From NCBI GenBank assembly GCA_017473435.1, contig JAFULG010000007.1, positions 1 through 64,000 on the forward strand: a stretch of 64,000 nt of DNA, in the 5' to 3' direction. Below the pieces are notes generated by a model. The model was not told where the DNA came from. It searched no databases and saw nothing but the letters and a program-made list of their open reading frames with translations. The DNA comes from Clostridia bacterium (GTDB taxonomy: Bacteria; Bacillota; Clostridia; Oscillospirales; Acutalibacteraceae). Shown here one piece after another: positions 52,472-61,039 of the stretch; within the stretch, counting starts at the first letter, position 1; the number at the start of each line of letters is the position of its first letter. The position numbers and the translations under genes are program-made.

Positions 52472-52742
52472 GGTGACAAGTATAATCCGAACCCGTTTTT
52501 TACGGGGCGGATTTCTGCCAACACTTCGTTAAAATACTCGTAAATCCGATAGGATTTACTGCGTTTTGTGCCTTGTTTTGACAAAAATCCGCTCGTAAAA
52601 AATCTTATGACCCAAAAGTGCGAATTTTTGTTGGGTTTTTGGATATTGAGGATGCTGACAGGCTGTTGCCTTTCAAATCCGAAATGCCGAAAAGCCGCAA
52701 AAATTCACGCTTTTTGGCGAGTTCGGATTATACTTGTCACCC
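52471..52742 (+). mobile_element. MITE copy 2 (272 bp, TA target duplication)
   Basis: It is exactly 272 bp like copy 1 and bounded by 27-base perfect inverted repeats (52466-52492 and 52721-52747 counting flanks) with inner sequence TGACAAGTATAATCC, where copy 1 reads TGATGAGAATAATCC. TA flanks both ends. No transposase. It is inserted at the stop codon of the preceding gene. Confidence 0.88.
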
Positions 52743-52747
52743 TAGGG

Positions 52748-52887
52748 TAAAAAATACCACAGAGATATGTATTGTGCAGGGAAAACGGGCTTTGAAATGC
52801 CGATTGAAACAGCAAAGATTTTAAGAGAGCCTTGTAATCTCTGTGCATAAAAATTACACCGCCAAGTTAACTTGACGGTGTTTTTTC
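52748..52887. other. spacer with inverted repeat and terminator
   Basis: CACAGAGAT (about 52758) and ATCTCTGTG (about 52836) could close a hairpin of about 90 bases. A 27-codon open frame starts at 52767 but has no ribosome binding site. At 52856-52887 ACACCGCCAAG pairs with CTTGACGGTGT followed by six T, a bidirectional terminator. Confidence 0.55.
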
Positions 52888-52942
52888 ATCGCTCGCCGCG
52901 AGGCGTTGCTTTTCTTGTAAGAAAAGTAACCAAAAGAACTTT
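52888..52942 (-). repeat. 3'-end palindromic element, copy 7
   Basis: Minus strand: GGAAAGTTCTTTTGG, arms TTACTTTTC and GAAAAGCAA, then CGCCTCGCGGCGAGCGA. It is downstream of the minus-strand FAD oxidoreductase. Confidence 0.85.
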
Positions 52943-52949
52943 CCGCTTT

Positions 52950-54275
52950 TTACAGTGACAGATAGAACTTCTCCCACTTCTTAAACTTCTTCTCATCATA
53001 TTCCTTGGGCATTGTCTTAAGAATAACAGGCAATGCAGGAACAACAGCAAGTGCACCGATAAGATGGGGGAATATCTCAATAACGGGTAAACCGTTGAGC
53101 ACTATATGTATAATCTGCTTTAAAGGAAGCACAAGAGGCTCACCGTCTGCAACAGAGAACTGCTGCTCTGTAAGAATCTTCTTTTTAAGAATGTAGTCAA
53201 TATCCTTTGCCTCAACATAAGTGAAGAAGTTTTTGAAAGCATCAAGCATAAGATAGTTCTTGCCCTGTTCCTGGAAGTAGTTGTATTCGTAGGGCCAAAG
53301 ACTCTTCTCGGTAAATTCACCGTCTCCGATGCCCAGTACACAGTCAGCAAGATACTTGCCTGCCATAATGCTTAAAACAAGTCCGCTTCCGCTTAAGGGG
53401 ATTGTCATACCTGCACTGTCGCCGACAGCAGCATAACCGTTGTGGACAATTTTTGAAATCATTCTTGAAATGGGAATGCTTTCAATTTTTTCGCCGCCGC
53501 GGAGAATTTTGTTGCCAATGTAGGGGTAACGGCTTCTGAAATCGTCAATGGATGCATTAACCTCATCCATTGTAAGCTTTCCTTTCATCTGGAATTTACC
53601 TACAATGATATCAACAAACTTTTCATCGGTAATTGTCCAGCTGATACCGGGCTTGTTCATATGGAAGAAGGTAACATTGTATGGCGGGTCTGTTATAGTT
53701 CCGTCTGTGTTGTCAAAATAAACGCGGTATGCATTAAAAATGTTTCTCTCCTCAAACTGTCTTACAATTCCGAAAGAGGAGGGGAGGTGAGTTCTTATAG
53801 GGGAGGTAAGTCCTGCTGCATCAATAAGAAGGTCGCTTCTGAGTATAGCCTCGTTGTCGCCGTCTTTGATTTTCATACCCTTAACGGCGTTTCTTTCAAT
53901 TACGGGAGCAAGGATTTCGGTTTCAAAAACAAGCTTTACACCCGCTTTTTCAGCTTGAGCAAACATATGCTTTGTAAGTCCCTTTCTCTCCATGTGAACG
54001 CGTTTGCCGATACCCTTATCATAGGGCATTTTAAGAACGTGCTGACCGTTGGGACTCATATATGCCATGTGGTGAGATTTGATGTAAATGCTCTCGTCGG
54101 GGCGCTCTATTTCAGCAAAATCAAAAGCAGAAAGCTCAATGGCGTCCTCCCAGTCGTAGCCCATTTCCTCTCTTTTCTGTTTTTCAATAACGGTAACATC
54201 GTAGCCTTTTCTTGCAAGGTTGATTGCCGCGGAAAGACCGCCGTGACCTGCACCGGCAACAAGTATTGTCTTCAT
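52950..54275 (-). CDS. FAD-dependent oxidoreductase (geranylgeranyl-reductase-like)
   Basis: The 441-residue protein has an N-terminal FAD-binding GxGxxG motif (Gly8, 10, 13), a later DAAG segment and the GDSAGMTIPLSGSG motif that contacts FAD in this group. The C-terminal part has amphipathic or hydrophobic helices (about 395-425). Related enzymes reduce isoprenoid chains or hydroxylate aromatics; the substrate is unknown. ACGGAGGG precedes the ATG. Confidence 0.82.
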   Translation of the reverse strand: MKTILVAGAGHGGLSAAINLARKGYDVTVIEKQKREEMGYDWEDAIELSAFDFAEIERPDESIYIKSHHMAYMSPNGQHVLKMPYDKGIGKRVHMERKGLTKHMFAQAEKAGVKLVFETEILAPVIERNAVKGMKIKDGDNEAILRSDLLIDAAGLTSPIRTHLPSSFGIVRQFEERNIFNAYRVYFDNTDGTITDPPYNVTFFHMNKPGISWTITDEKFVDIIVGKFQMKGKLTMDEVNASIDDFRSRYPYIGNKILRGGEKIESIPISRMISKIVHNGYAAVGDSAGMTIPLSGSGLVLSIMAGKYLADCVLGIGDGEFTEKSLWPYEYNYFQEQGKNYLMLDAFKNFFTYVEAKDIDYILKKKILTEQQFSVADGEPLVLPLKQIIHIVLNGLPVIEIFPHLIGALAVVPALPVILKTMPKEYDEKKFKKWEKFYLSL

Positions 54276-54328
54276 ATTTTTCCCTCCGTTTATTTATAGG
54301 TGTATCAACGCCGAAATATCATAAATAA

Positions 54329-54356
54329 ATTATATCTGATGTGAATACTTTGTCAA
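54329..54356 (-). promoter_or_regulatory. FAD oxidoreductase promoter
   Basis: Minus-strand TTGACA (54356-54351) and TATAAT (54334-54329), spacing 16. Confidence 0.72.
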
Positions 54357-54469
54357 CAAAAAAAACACAAATTCCTACAAAATGTTTTGTTTTTTGCTGT
54401 ATCGGGAAATCTGTTGATTTACAAGGGAAGAACATTACAAAAATGTTTATAAAATATTGTAGTGTTATA

Positions 54470-54498
54470 TTGATTTAACAGGGGAAAAGAGGTATAAT
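54470..54498 (+). promoter_or_regulatory. promoter of the O-acylation operon
   Basis: TTGATT-17-TATAAT about 55 bases upstream of the SGNH gene. Confidence 0.72.
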
Positions 54499-54553
54499 TA
54501 AAAAGATTTTGTGATTAAATATTATAAGAATTATAGAAAAGGAGGGGCAATAT

Positions 54554-55354
54554 ATGAAAAAAATAATTGGTTTTATTGCAGTTATTCTTATGCTTGGTGT
54601 TGCTCTGTTCCTTAATTTTACATCAGGCTATACCCCTAAGCTTACCGACGGAAACCTTCCAAATACAGAGGCGGAAATTTTAGATACTTTCTCGGAATTT
54701 AAGGCTTCTGATATTGAAAAAATAATCCGCGAAAATGAAAGAATACGTTTTGAACAGTTTGGCGGCTCTACGAAAAAACAGATTAAAGATACTCTTGAAA
54801 AGCTTTCAACGGGAGAAACCACTCTTCGCAAGGTCTTTTCAAAAACCTATTTTGTGGGCGATTCTCTGATGAACGGTCTGGAGGTTTATAATATTCTTAA
54901 TCCGGACAGACTCGTTACTCAGGTGAGCGCAAGCCTCTATCATTTAAGCAGTAATATAAATAAAATAATTTCCGCAAACCCTGAAGTGATTATCATTCAT
55001 TACGGAATAAATATGATTTCTACGGAAAAAGCTGACAGAGACAGCTTTATAAGTCAGTATACATCGCTTATAAATCAGCTTAAAAAAGCTCTTCCGGACA
55101 GCCGGATAATCATAAGCGGTCTTTTCCCCGTGGACAGAACCGTTGCAACAGATGCCCGTTTCGGTCAGGTTGATGCTTATAATAAGGCTCTTATTACCAT
55201 GTGTGAAAATCTCGGCGTTGAATTTCTCGATTCTACAGAAATGATGAAAGCCTGCACGGATTATTACGGCGGTGACGGAATTCATCTTTCTGCCGGCTTT
55301 TATTCTGAAAAATGGTTGCCTTTTATCGTTGAAAGCAAGGGGATAATCGGATGA
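54554..55354 (+). CDS. membrane-anchored SGNH hydrolase
   Basis: The 266-residue protein has one N-terminal membrane helix (about residues 4-22), a helical linker, and an SGNH domain from about 95. Ser104 (FVGDSLMNG), Asn153 (YGIN), and Asp241/His244 (DGIHLS) give a complete catalytic set. Such enzymes hydrolyse or transfer acyl groups on extracellular glycans. AAGGAGGGG precedes the ATG. It is the first gene of the operon and overlaps the DUF4358 gene by four bases (ATGA). Confidence 0.87.
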   Translation: MKKIIGFIAVILMLGVALFLNFTSGYTPKLTDGNLPNTEAEILDTFSEFKASDIEKIIRENERIRFEQFGGSTKKQIKDTLEKLSTGETTLRKVFSKTYFVGDSLMNGLEVYNILNPDRLVTQVSASLYHLSSNINKIISANPEVIIIHYGINMISTEKADRDSFISQYTSLINQLKKALPDSRIIISGLFPVDRTVATDARFGQVDAYNKALITMCENLGVEFLDSTEMMKACTDYYGGDGIHLSAGFYSEKWLPFIVESKGIIG

Positions 55355-55827
55355 AAAAGTTTTTACTTAAGCTTGGCGAGCTTGTCTGCGTTGTGCTTTT
55401 AGGTCTGTTTATTGCTTATGTCTGTGTTCAGGATAATGTCAGCACGGAGCCCTTCGAAAAGGTGAAGGAGGCTGTTGTGTCTGTTGCTTCTGCGGATGGT
55501 CTTACAGAGCGTGATGCTCTTGAAATTAAAAAGAAACTTTCTCTTGAGGGAGATGAGTATACCGATTTTCTCTGTCTTTCAAGTGACTCGGTTATGGATG
55601 TAAGAGAGCTTATGATTTTTAAGGCGGGCGATGCTGACGCTGTAAGAAACATAAGCGGTAAGATAGAAGCATATGTAAAAGAAAAAACGGCGATTTTTGA
55701 AGGATATGCTCCCGAGGAGAGCAGTATGCTTTCAGCTCACATTCTGACAGGAAAGAAAGGCTATGTGCTTTTTTATGTGGGCGACAGTCCGGAGGCTGTA
55801 GCTGCCGCTTTCAGTCAAAGCTTATAA
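55351..55827 (+). CDS. DUF4358 protein
   Basis: The 158-residue protein has an N-terminal membrane helix (about residues 8-26) and an extracytoplasmic alpha/beta domain of the DUF4358 family (YTDFLCLSSDSVMDVRELMIFKAG). The family often lies beside MBOAT genes in Clostridia, as here, but its role is unknown. It overlaps the SGNH stop codon and ends 31 bases before the MBOAT gene. Confidence 0.85.
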   Translation: MKKFLLKLGELVCVVLLGLFIAYVCVQDNVSTEPFEKVKEAVVSVASADGLTERDALEIKKKLSLEGDEYTDFLCLSSDSVMDVRELMIFKAGDADAVRNISGKIEAYVKEKTAIFEGYAPEESSMLSAHILTGKKGYVLFYVGDSPEAVAAAFSQSL

Positions 55828-55858
55828 GGCTTGTATTTATATACAGAGGTGTAATTAA

Positions 55859-57277
55859 ATGGTATTCAGCAGTGCCGCATTTTTGTTTCTCTTTCTGCCT
55901 GTAACGCTGATTTTATATTTTATCAGACTTTTTCCGTCAAATCAGGCAAGAGAAACGGCTAAAAAGAATTTTGTGCTCCTTGCGATGAGTCTTGTGTTTT
56001 ACGCATGGGGTGAGCCTTTTTATGTTCTTCTGATGGCATTGAGTATTGTTTTTAACTATTTTATCGGTTTTGATATTGAATATCACAGAGAAAAGCCGAA
56101 GAAAATGAAGTGTATCCTTGTTTTCGGTATAGCCTTTAACCTTATCTCTCTCGGCTTTTTCAAGTATTCGGGCTTTGTGGTTGACAGCATCAATTCTTTT
56201 TTCTCTCTTGATATTCAATTCACCGCACCCGGACTTCCGGTGGGTATTTCCTTTTATACCTTTCAGATTCTTTCATACATAGTTGATGTATACCGAGGTA
56301 CAGTTGCACAGAAAAGGTTAGTTCCCTTTGCCGCTTACGTTACAATGTTTCCCCAGCTTATCGCAGGTCCCATTGTTCAGTACGGCGATATTGAAAAACA
56401 GCTTAATGAGCGTTATATAAGCCGTGAAAAGTTTGCCGCAGGTATAATCATTTTTATAAAGGGTATGGGAAAAAAGGTGCTTTTTGCCAATACCGTGGGC
56501 GCTTTTTATACGCAGATCAGTGAGCTTGAAATTACTTCTGTCAGCGCCGCAACAGCGTGGATTGGAATTATATGCTATACCCTGCAGATTTATTTTGACT
56601 TCAGCGGTTATTCCGATATGGCAACCGGTCTTGGCAAAATGCTCGGCTTTGATTTTATTCAGAATTTCAATTTTCCTTATACCGCAAAAAGCATTACTGA
56701 TTTCTGGAGAAGATGGCATATAAGCCTCAGCAACTGGTTCAGGGATTATGTATATATTCCCCTTGGCGGTAACCGTGTAGGAGCGGTGAGACATATTCTT
56801 AACATACTTGTTGTATGGGCGCTTACAGGTATGTGGCACGGCGCAGCATGGAACTTTATCGCTTGGGGCAGTCTTTACGGAGTGCTGCTTATAGTCGAAA
56901 AATATCTTCTTAAAAATATTCTTCCGAAGATACCCTCTGTTTTCAGATGGGCAGGAACAATGGTTGTTGTTATGATAGGCTGGGTGCTTTTTTCAAAGGA
57001 GAGCTTCTCCGAAGCGGTGGACTATATAAAGGCAATGCTCTGCCTTTCGGGAAACGCGTTCTTTGACAGCTCCGCTATGTACTATATTTCTACGGCAGGA
57101 CTTTCAATAGTAATTATGAGCCTTTCGGCTCTCGGTTACTTTGCAAAGATGCCGAGAATAAAAAATTATCGCTTTAACGTAATTACAACAGCGGTGGGCT
57201 ACACTCTGGTTTTCCTTTTGTGTGTTATTTATCTCATAAGTGAAACCTATAATCCGTTCTTATATTTCAGATTTTAA
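55859..57277 (+). CDS. MBOAT-family membrane O-acyltransferase (AlgI/DltB-like)
   Basis: The 472-residue polytopic protein has about ten to twelve membrane segments. AlgI/DltB features include FFKYSGF, LPVGISFYTFQILSYIVDVYRG, FPQLIAGPIVQY, FSGYSDMA and the conserved His327 in TGMWHGAAWNFIAWG. These proteins move an activated acyl group across the membrane for transfer to exported polymers. Partner proteins (DHHW, SGNH) flank it. No Dlt or alginate genes are present. Confidence 0.93.
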   Translation: MVFSSAAFLFLFLPVTLILYFIRLFPSNQARETAKKNFVLLAMSLVFYAWGEPFYVLLMALSIVFNYFIGFDIEYHREKPKKMKCILVFGIAFNLISLGFFKYSGFVVDSINSFFSLDIQFTAPGLPVGISFYTFQILSYIVDVYRGTVAQKRLVPFAAYVTMFPQLIAGPIVQYGDIEKQLNERYISREKFAAGIIIFIKGMGKKVLFANTVGAFYTQISELEITSVSAATAWIGIICYTLQIYFDFSGYSDMATGLGKMLGFDFIQNFNFPYTAKSITDFWRRWHISLSNWFRDYVYIPLGGNRVGAVRHILNILVVWALTGMWHGAAWNFIAWGSLYGVLLIVEKYLLKNILPKIPSVFRWAGTMVVVMIGWVLFSKESFSEAVDYIKAMLCLSGNAFFDSSAMYYISTAGLSIVIMSLSALGYFAKMPRIKNYRFNVITTAVGYTLVFLLCVIYLISETYNPFLYFRF

Positions 57278-57309
57278 CCGTAATAAATTTCAAAAAGGGG
57301 AGGGATAAC

Positions 57310-58653
57310 ATGGAAAAAGAAAATTTTAATGATGAGCTTAAGGATGAAATCCTGACGGATGCAGAAGCGACAGAACTTGTTGTTCCTGAAAAATCCGAAG
57401 AAACAGTTGCGGTAGAGGATGAAGGTCAGTCGGACGCGGTTGCTGAAAAAATTGATGAGACCGACGCAGCAGATAAAGAGGCGCCTGTCTCAGAAAAAAA
57501 ACCGAAGCCTAAGGGCAGGGTAATCTTTACGCTTTTCATTACTTTCTTTTGTCTGCTTATCGGATTTTTATCGGTATACGGCTTTGTTACTCCTGACAGA
57601 GAGTTCAGCGAAAATGAAAGCAGACTTCTTGCAAAAATGCCGGAATTTACTCTCAACGGTGTTCTTGACGGAACCTTTATGAAAAGCTTCGAAACGTATC
57701 TTACTGATCAGTTCCCTTTCCGTGATGAGGCAATACTCCTTAAGAGTATTATGGAAAGAGCTTTGGGTAAGCGAGAAGAAAACGGAGCTTATATTGGTAA
57801 GGACGGCTTTCTTTTTGAAAAGCAGACAGCCTTTGATGGAGAAAGAATGAAGGTCATTGCTGACAGTATAAACCGTTTTGCACAAGGAAAAGAGGCTTTG
57901 AATACAGTTTTTGTTCTTGTGCCGAACAGCAGCTTTGTTTATAGCGAAAAACTTCCGGATTATCTTGAAACAGAAAACCAGAAGGAACAGATTGATGAAT
58001 TCTACGCAATGCTCTGCGAAGCAATAGTAAAAACCGACGCAGTTACACCTTTGCTTGAAGCAAAAGCGGCTCATCAGGTTTTCTATAAAAGTGACCATCA
58101 TTGGACAACGAGAGGAGCCTTTGCGGTTTTTGAAAAAATAATGGAGAGCTTCGGTGAAGAGATTGCTGAAGAGGAATTTGAATTCCATACCGTAAGCAAC
58201 GACTTTGAAGGAACGCTTAAATCAAAAAGCCCTGCGCAGAACACAGCAGACAGCGTAGAGGTATGCTTCCCGAAGAATTCACAAGGTACGTATTTTGCAG
58301 AATTTTCGGGTGAGGGAAATAAAAAAGAGAGCCTTTTCTTTAAAGAAAAGCTCAGAGAGAAAAATCACTATGAGGTATTCCTCGGCAGTAATGTTGCAAA
58401 GGTCTCGGTTTCAACGGTTCTTGAAGGAGACAGAAAGCTTCTTGTTATAAAAGACTCTTTTGCAAACTGTCTGATACCTATGCTGACGCCTTATTTCAGT
58501 AAAATTGTAGTCATTGACCCGAGATATATGACTGAGGGGATCGACGGTATAATGAACGAGGATGCCTTTACAGATGTACTGTTTTTATATAACGCAAATA
58601 CATTTTTTTCTGATTCGGTTCTGACTGATGTGCTTGGCCGAAACTTAATATGA
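57310..58653 (+). CDS. DHHW protein (AlgX/AlgJ-like SGNH acyltransferase)
   Basis: The 447-residue protein has an acidic cytoplasmic N-terminus (about 65 residues, many Glu), one membrane helix (about 70-92), and an extracytoplasmic domain. The diagnostic DHHW motif is at residues 262-265 (SDHHWTTRGA), and a Ser in KDSFANC (VIKDSFAN) near 375 serves as the candidate nucleophile, as in AlgJ/AlgX. It should accept the acyl group from the MBOAT protein and pass it to a glycan. Starts 33 bases after the MBOAT stop. Confidence 0.9.
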   Translation: MEKENFNDELKDEILTDAEATELVVPEKSEETVAVEDEGQSDAVAEKIDETDAADKEAPVSEKKPKPKGRVIFTLFITFFCLLIGFLSVYGFVTPDREFSENESRLLAKMPEFTLNGVLDGTFMKSFETYLTDQFPFRDEAILLKSIMERALGKREENGAYIGKDGFLFEKQTAFDGERMKVIADSINRFAQGKEALNTVFVLVPNSSFVYSEKLPDYLETENQKEQIDEFYAMLCEAIVKTDAVTPLLEAKAAHQVFYKSDHHWTTRGAFAVFEKIMESFGEEIAEEEFEFHTVSNDFEGTLKSKSPAQNTADSVEVCFPKNSQGTYFAEFSGEGNKKESLFFKEKLREKNHYEVFLGSNVAKVSVSTVLEGDRKLLVIKDSFANCLIPMLTPYFSKIVVIDPRYMTEGIDGIMNEDAFTDVLFLYNANTFFSDSVLTDVLGRNLI

Positions 58654-58668
58654 CGGAGGAATTTTAAA

Positions 58669-60069
58669 ATGAGCAAGAAAACAACGGAAGGCAAAACACT
58701 TTACGATATTATCCCTTCACAGGACTGTATGTATCTTATGCACAAATTCAGTCTTCATAAGCAGATGGCACAGATACCTACATCCTTTGTAATGGATGCG
58801 GACCTTGATTTTGAGGTTCTTCAGAAGGCGTTAAATATTGTTATTGAAAGAAACGACAGCTTAAGACTTGCCTTTGTTAAAAAAGGCGGTAAAATGAAGC
58901 AGTATTTCCGCGAAGCTTATACTTATGAAGTGCCTGTGAAGTATTTCAGAAATACTGAGGAGCAGGAGGCTTATTGCAGCGCTGATGCTAAAAAGGGTGT
59001 CAGATTTGAAAAGGGTGAGATTTTCAGAATTGTATTTTTCAGAATTGCTGACGGCAGATGCGGCATTTATACGAATTTTACACATATGATAATTGATGCG
59101 CTGGGTATAGCTTTTTTCTACAAGGAGTTGCTTACTGTTTACGCCGCTCTTATGCAGGGTGATGAGCTTCCCAAGCCTACGGACAGCTATGAACAGTACA
59201 TAAAAAGAGAGCTTAAAAATCTTTCTAACGAAAAGAAAATGGCAAAGCATGAGAAATTTTACAATGAGTACTTCCTTAAAAACGGTGAGCCTTTCTATGC
59301 GGCTGTACACGGTATGGATTTCCTTAATGCTTACCGTAAAAAGAAGAAGAATCCTGACATAAGAGTGCCTATGGCATATAATCCTCTTTACAGTAAGTGT
59401 GATTTTCTTACAATGCACATTGAGCCTGAAAAGGCAGCTAAAATTTTTGCATTTTGCCGTGAAAATAAGATTGCTCCGGAGAGCGTTTTCCAGATGGGAC
59501 TTCATACTCATTGCAGTGCGGTCAATGAACGTATAGGCGATGTTTCAATGATGTGTGTCTGCAGTAAGCGTGCGACCTTACAGGAAAAAAATATGCTCGG
59601 TTGTCTTGCACAGCCCTTGCAGTTAAGAGCGGTATTGGGTGAGGACATCAGTTTCAGCGAGTCAGTAAATGAGCTTGTAAGAATAAGAAGAAGTCTTTAC
59701 CATCACGCGGCATATCCTTATACCAAGGCAAGGGATATGTCTTTGAGTCTGTTTGGCTTTGGACCTATTCAGGGTCCTAACTCGTTTATGTTCTCCTGGA
59801 TACCCCTTCCCGTAAACGGCGAGTTCGGCTTCGGCTTTGAATTTAAGACCTATAACCTTACCAGATATTTTACTCCGCTTTATGTTATTACAATGCCTGA
59901 TCCGAAGGATGGCGGATTTAATGTGTGTTATATGTACCGTACGAAGCTTTCTACCAAGCAGCAGATTGAGAAGCTTCACGAGAATATGGTAGATACCATT
60001 GTTGTAGGTATAGACAATCCGGAGATCACGGTGAAGGAGCTGCTTGATAACATAGAGAAAAAAGCGTAA
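58669..60069 (+). CDS. condensation-domain-like CoA-dependent acyltransferase
   Basis: The 466-residue soluble protein has the condensation/CoA-dependent acyltransferase fold. The catalytic motif HMIIDALG gives His139 and Asp143 of HxxxD. An N-terminal half (YLMHKFSLH...) and C-terminal half are both present. No adenylation or carrier domain is nearby, so it is unlikely to be part of a peptide synthetase. In this operon it may attach an acyl group on the cytoplasmic side or make the donor; this is inference. ACGGAGG precedes the ATG. Confidence 0.8.
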   Translation: MSKKTTEGKTLYDIIPSQDCMYLMHKFSLHKQMAQIPTSFVMDADLDFEVLQKALNIVIERNDSLRLAFVKKGGKMKQYFREAYTYEVPVKYFRNTEEQEAYCSADAKKGVRFEKGEIFRIVFFRIADGRCGIYTNFTHMIIDALGIAFFYKELLTVYAALMQGDELPKPTDSYEQYIKRELKNLSNEKKMAKHEKFYNEYFLKNGEPFYAAVHGMDFLNAYRKKKKNPDIRVPMAYNPLYSKCDFLTMHIEPEKAAKIFAFCRENKIAPESVFQMGLHTHCSAVNERIGDVSMMCVCSKRATLQEKNMLGCLAQPLQLRAVLGEDISFSESVNELVRIRRSLYHHAAYPYTKARDMSLSLFGFGPIQGPNSFMFSWIPLPVNGEFGFGFEFKTYNLTRYFTPLYVITMPDPKDGGFNVCYMYRTKLSTKQQIEKLHENMVDTIVVGIDNPEITVKELLDNIEKKA

Positions 60070-60130
60070 AGCTTTGGTCAGGCTTTTACAAAAGCTTGCG
60101 GGAGTTAAGAGGGCAGAGCCCTCTTACTCT
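60070..60130 (+). repeat. 'GGTCAAGCTTTT' 3' repeat, copy 2
   Basis: TTTGGTCAGGCTTTTACAAAAGC directly after the stop codon, then GGGAGTTAAGAGGGCAGAGCCCTCTT. Same orientation as the gene, as for copy 1 at 46031-46090. Confidence 0.75.
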
Positions 60131-60145
60131 TAACAATTAAACAAC

Positions 60146-60192
60146 AAAGGAGCTGTAAAAAAACGAAAGTTTTTACAGCCCCTTTAATTTTT
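60146..60192. terminator. terminator ending the acylation operon
   Basis: AAAGGAGCTGTAAAAA pairs with TTTTTACAGCCCCTTT (one mismatch) around CGAAAG, followed by AATTTTTAT. Confidence 0.88.
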
Positions 60193-60203
60193 ATCTTATA
60201 ATT

Positions 60204-60258
60204 TCGCTCGGCGCGTGCCGTTACCTTTCTTGAAAGAAAGGTAACCCAAAGAACTTTC
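60204..60258 (-). repeat. 3'-end palindromic element, copy 8
   Basis: Minus strand: AAAGTTCTTTGGG, arms TTACCTTTC and GAAAGGTAA, then CGGCACGCGCCGAGCGA. Downstream of the minus-strand HAD gene. Confidence 0.87.
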
Positions 60259-60272
60259 TCTTTTCCTGCTTT

Positions 60273-60833
60273 TTACAGTAGTGCCTCAAGCACCTTATCA
60301 TCACCGGTATAATGTATCGGTGTAATCCCTATCTCCGGCAGATGCTCAAGATTGCCCCAATTATCATCAATCATATAAATTTCATCGTAGCTCTTGCCCA
60401 TTTCACGTACACAGTGCAGATAGATTTCCTTGTTGGGCTTGGCAAGACCGAGATTGCAGGAAATAAACATTTTCTTAAAAAGGGGAGTGAGCCCGTGTTT
60501 TTCAAACTGCCCTTCAACAACCCCGTAGGGTGCATTTGAAAGCAGAATAACATCGTGCCTTTCACCAAGCGCCTTTACAACAGGCAGAATTGAAGTGCGC
60601 GGGATGAACATACTGTTCCATTCCTCAACCATTTTTGCTTTGTCAAGCTTAAGTGCCTTTGCCATATTGTCAAGAAGCTCGTCATAGCTTACCTTTCCAA
60701 GGTCAGCAGGCGGAAAAAGCTTCTCCTTGATAACGGGTGCACTTTCCTCGTCAAGGTGCCTTCTCATAAAAACAGGTGCAATATCCTCAAAGATAACACC
60801 GAAGCAGTCGAAAATTATCAGCTTTTCTGCCAT
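60273..60833 (-). CDS. HAD-family hydrolase
   Basis: The 186-residue protein has the HAD-IA motifs: I as FDCFGVIF with Asp9 nucleophile, II as LSNAP, Lys in LAKPNKEIY, and IV as MIDDNWGNL. Such enzymes dephosphorylate small metabolites; the substrate is unknown. No signal peptide. Minus-strand promoter TTGACA-17-TAAAAT at 60895-60867. Monocistronic. Confidence 0.88.
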   Translation of the reverse strand: MAEKLIIFDCFGVIFEDIAPVFMRRHLDEESAPVIKEKLFPPADLGKVSYDELLDNMAKALKLDKAKMVEEWNSMFIPRTSILPVVKALGERHDVILLSNAPYGVVEGQFEKHGLTPLFKKMFISCNLGLAKPNKEIYLHCVREMGKSYDEIYMIDDNWGNLEHLPEIGITPIHYTGDDKVLEALL

Positions 60834-60866
60834 TTTTACACATCCTTTTGCGGTTTATATGCTTTA

Positions 60867-60895
60867 ATTTTAATGTATTGTATTGATGTTGTCAA
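60867..60895 (-). promoter_or_regulatory. HAD gene promoter
   Basis: Minus-strand TTGACA (60895-60890) and TAAAAT (60872-60867), spacing 17. Confidence 0.7.
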
Positions 60896-60969
60896 GGGTG
60901 AAGTGCAGCTTTACTTTTTTGTGCCGAAGTAACTCAATACGCGGTTACTGCTTTTATCCTAAAAAACTC

Positions 60970-60998
60970 TTGCTTCCCGTCAATAATAATGTTATAAT
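60970..60998 (+). promoter_or_regulatory. ddh operon promoter
   Basis: TTGCTT-17-TATAAT, about 42 bases before ddh. Confidence 0.7.
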
Positions 60999-61039
60999 AA
61001 CTCCATATTTGAAAAAATTCCCTTAAAGGAGTGTTCATT

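Noticed and set aside
52767..52850. 27-codon open frame after MITE copy 2
   Set aside because: No ribosome binding site and the codons overlap a possible RNA hairpin; too short to support.
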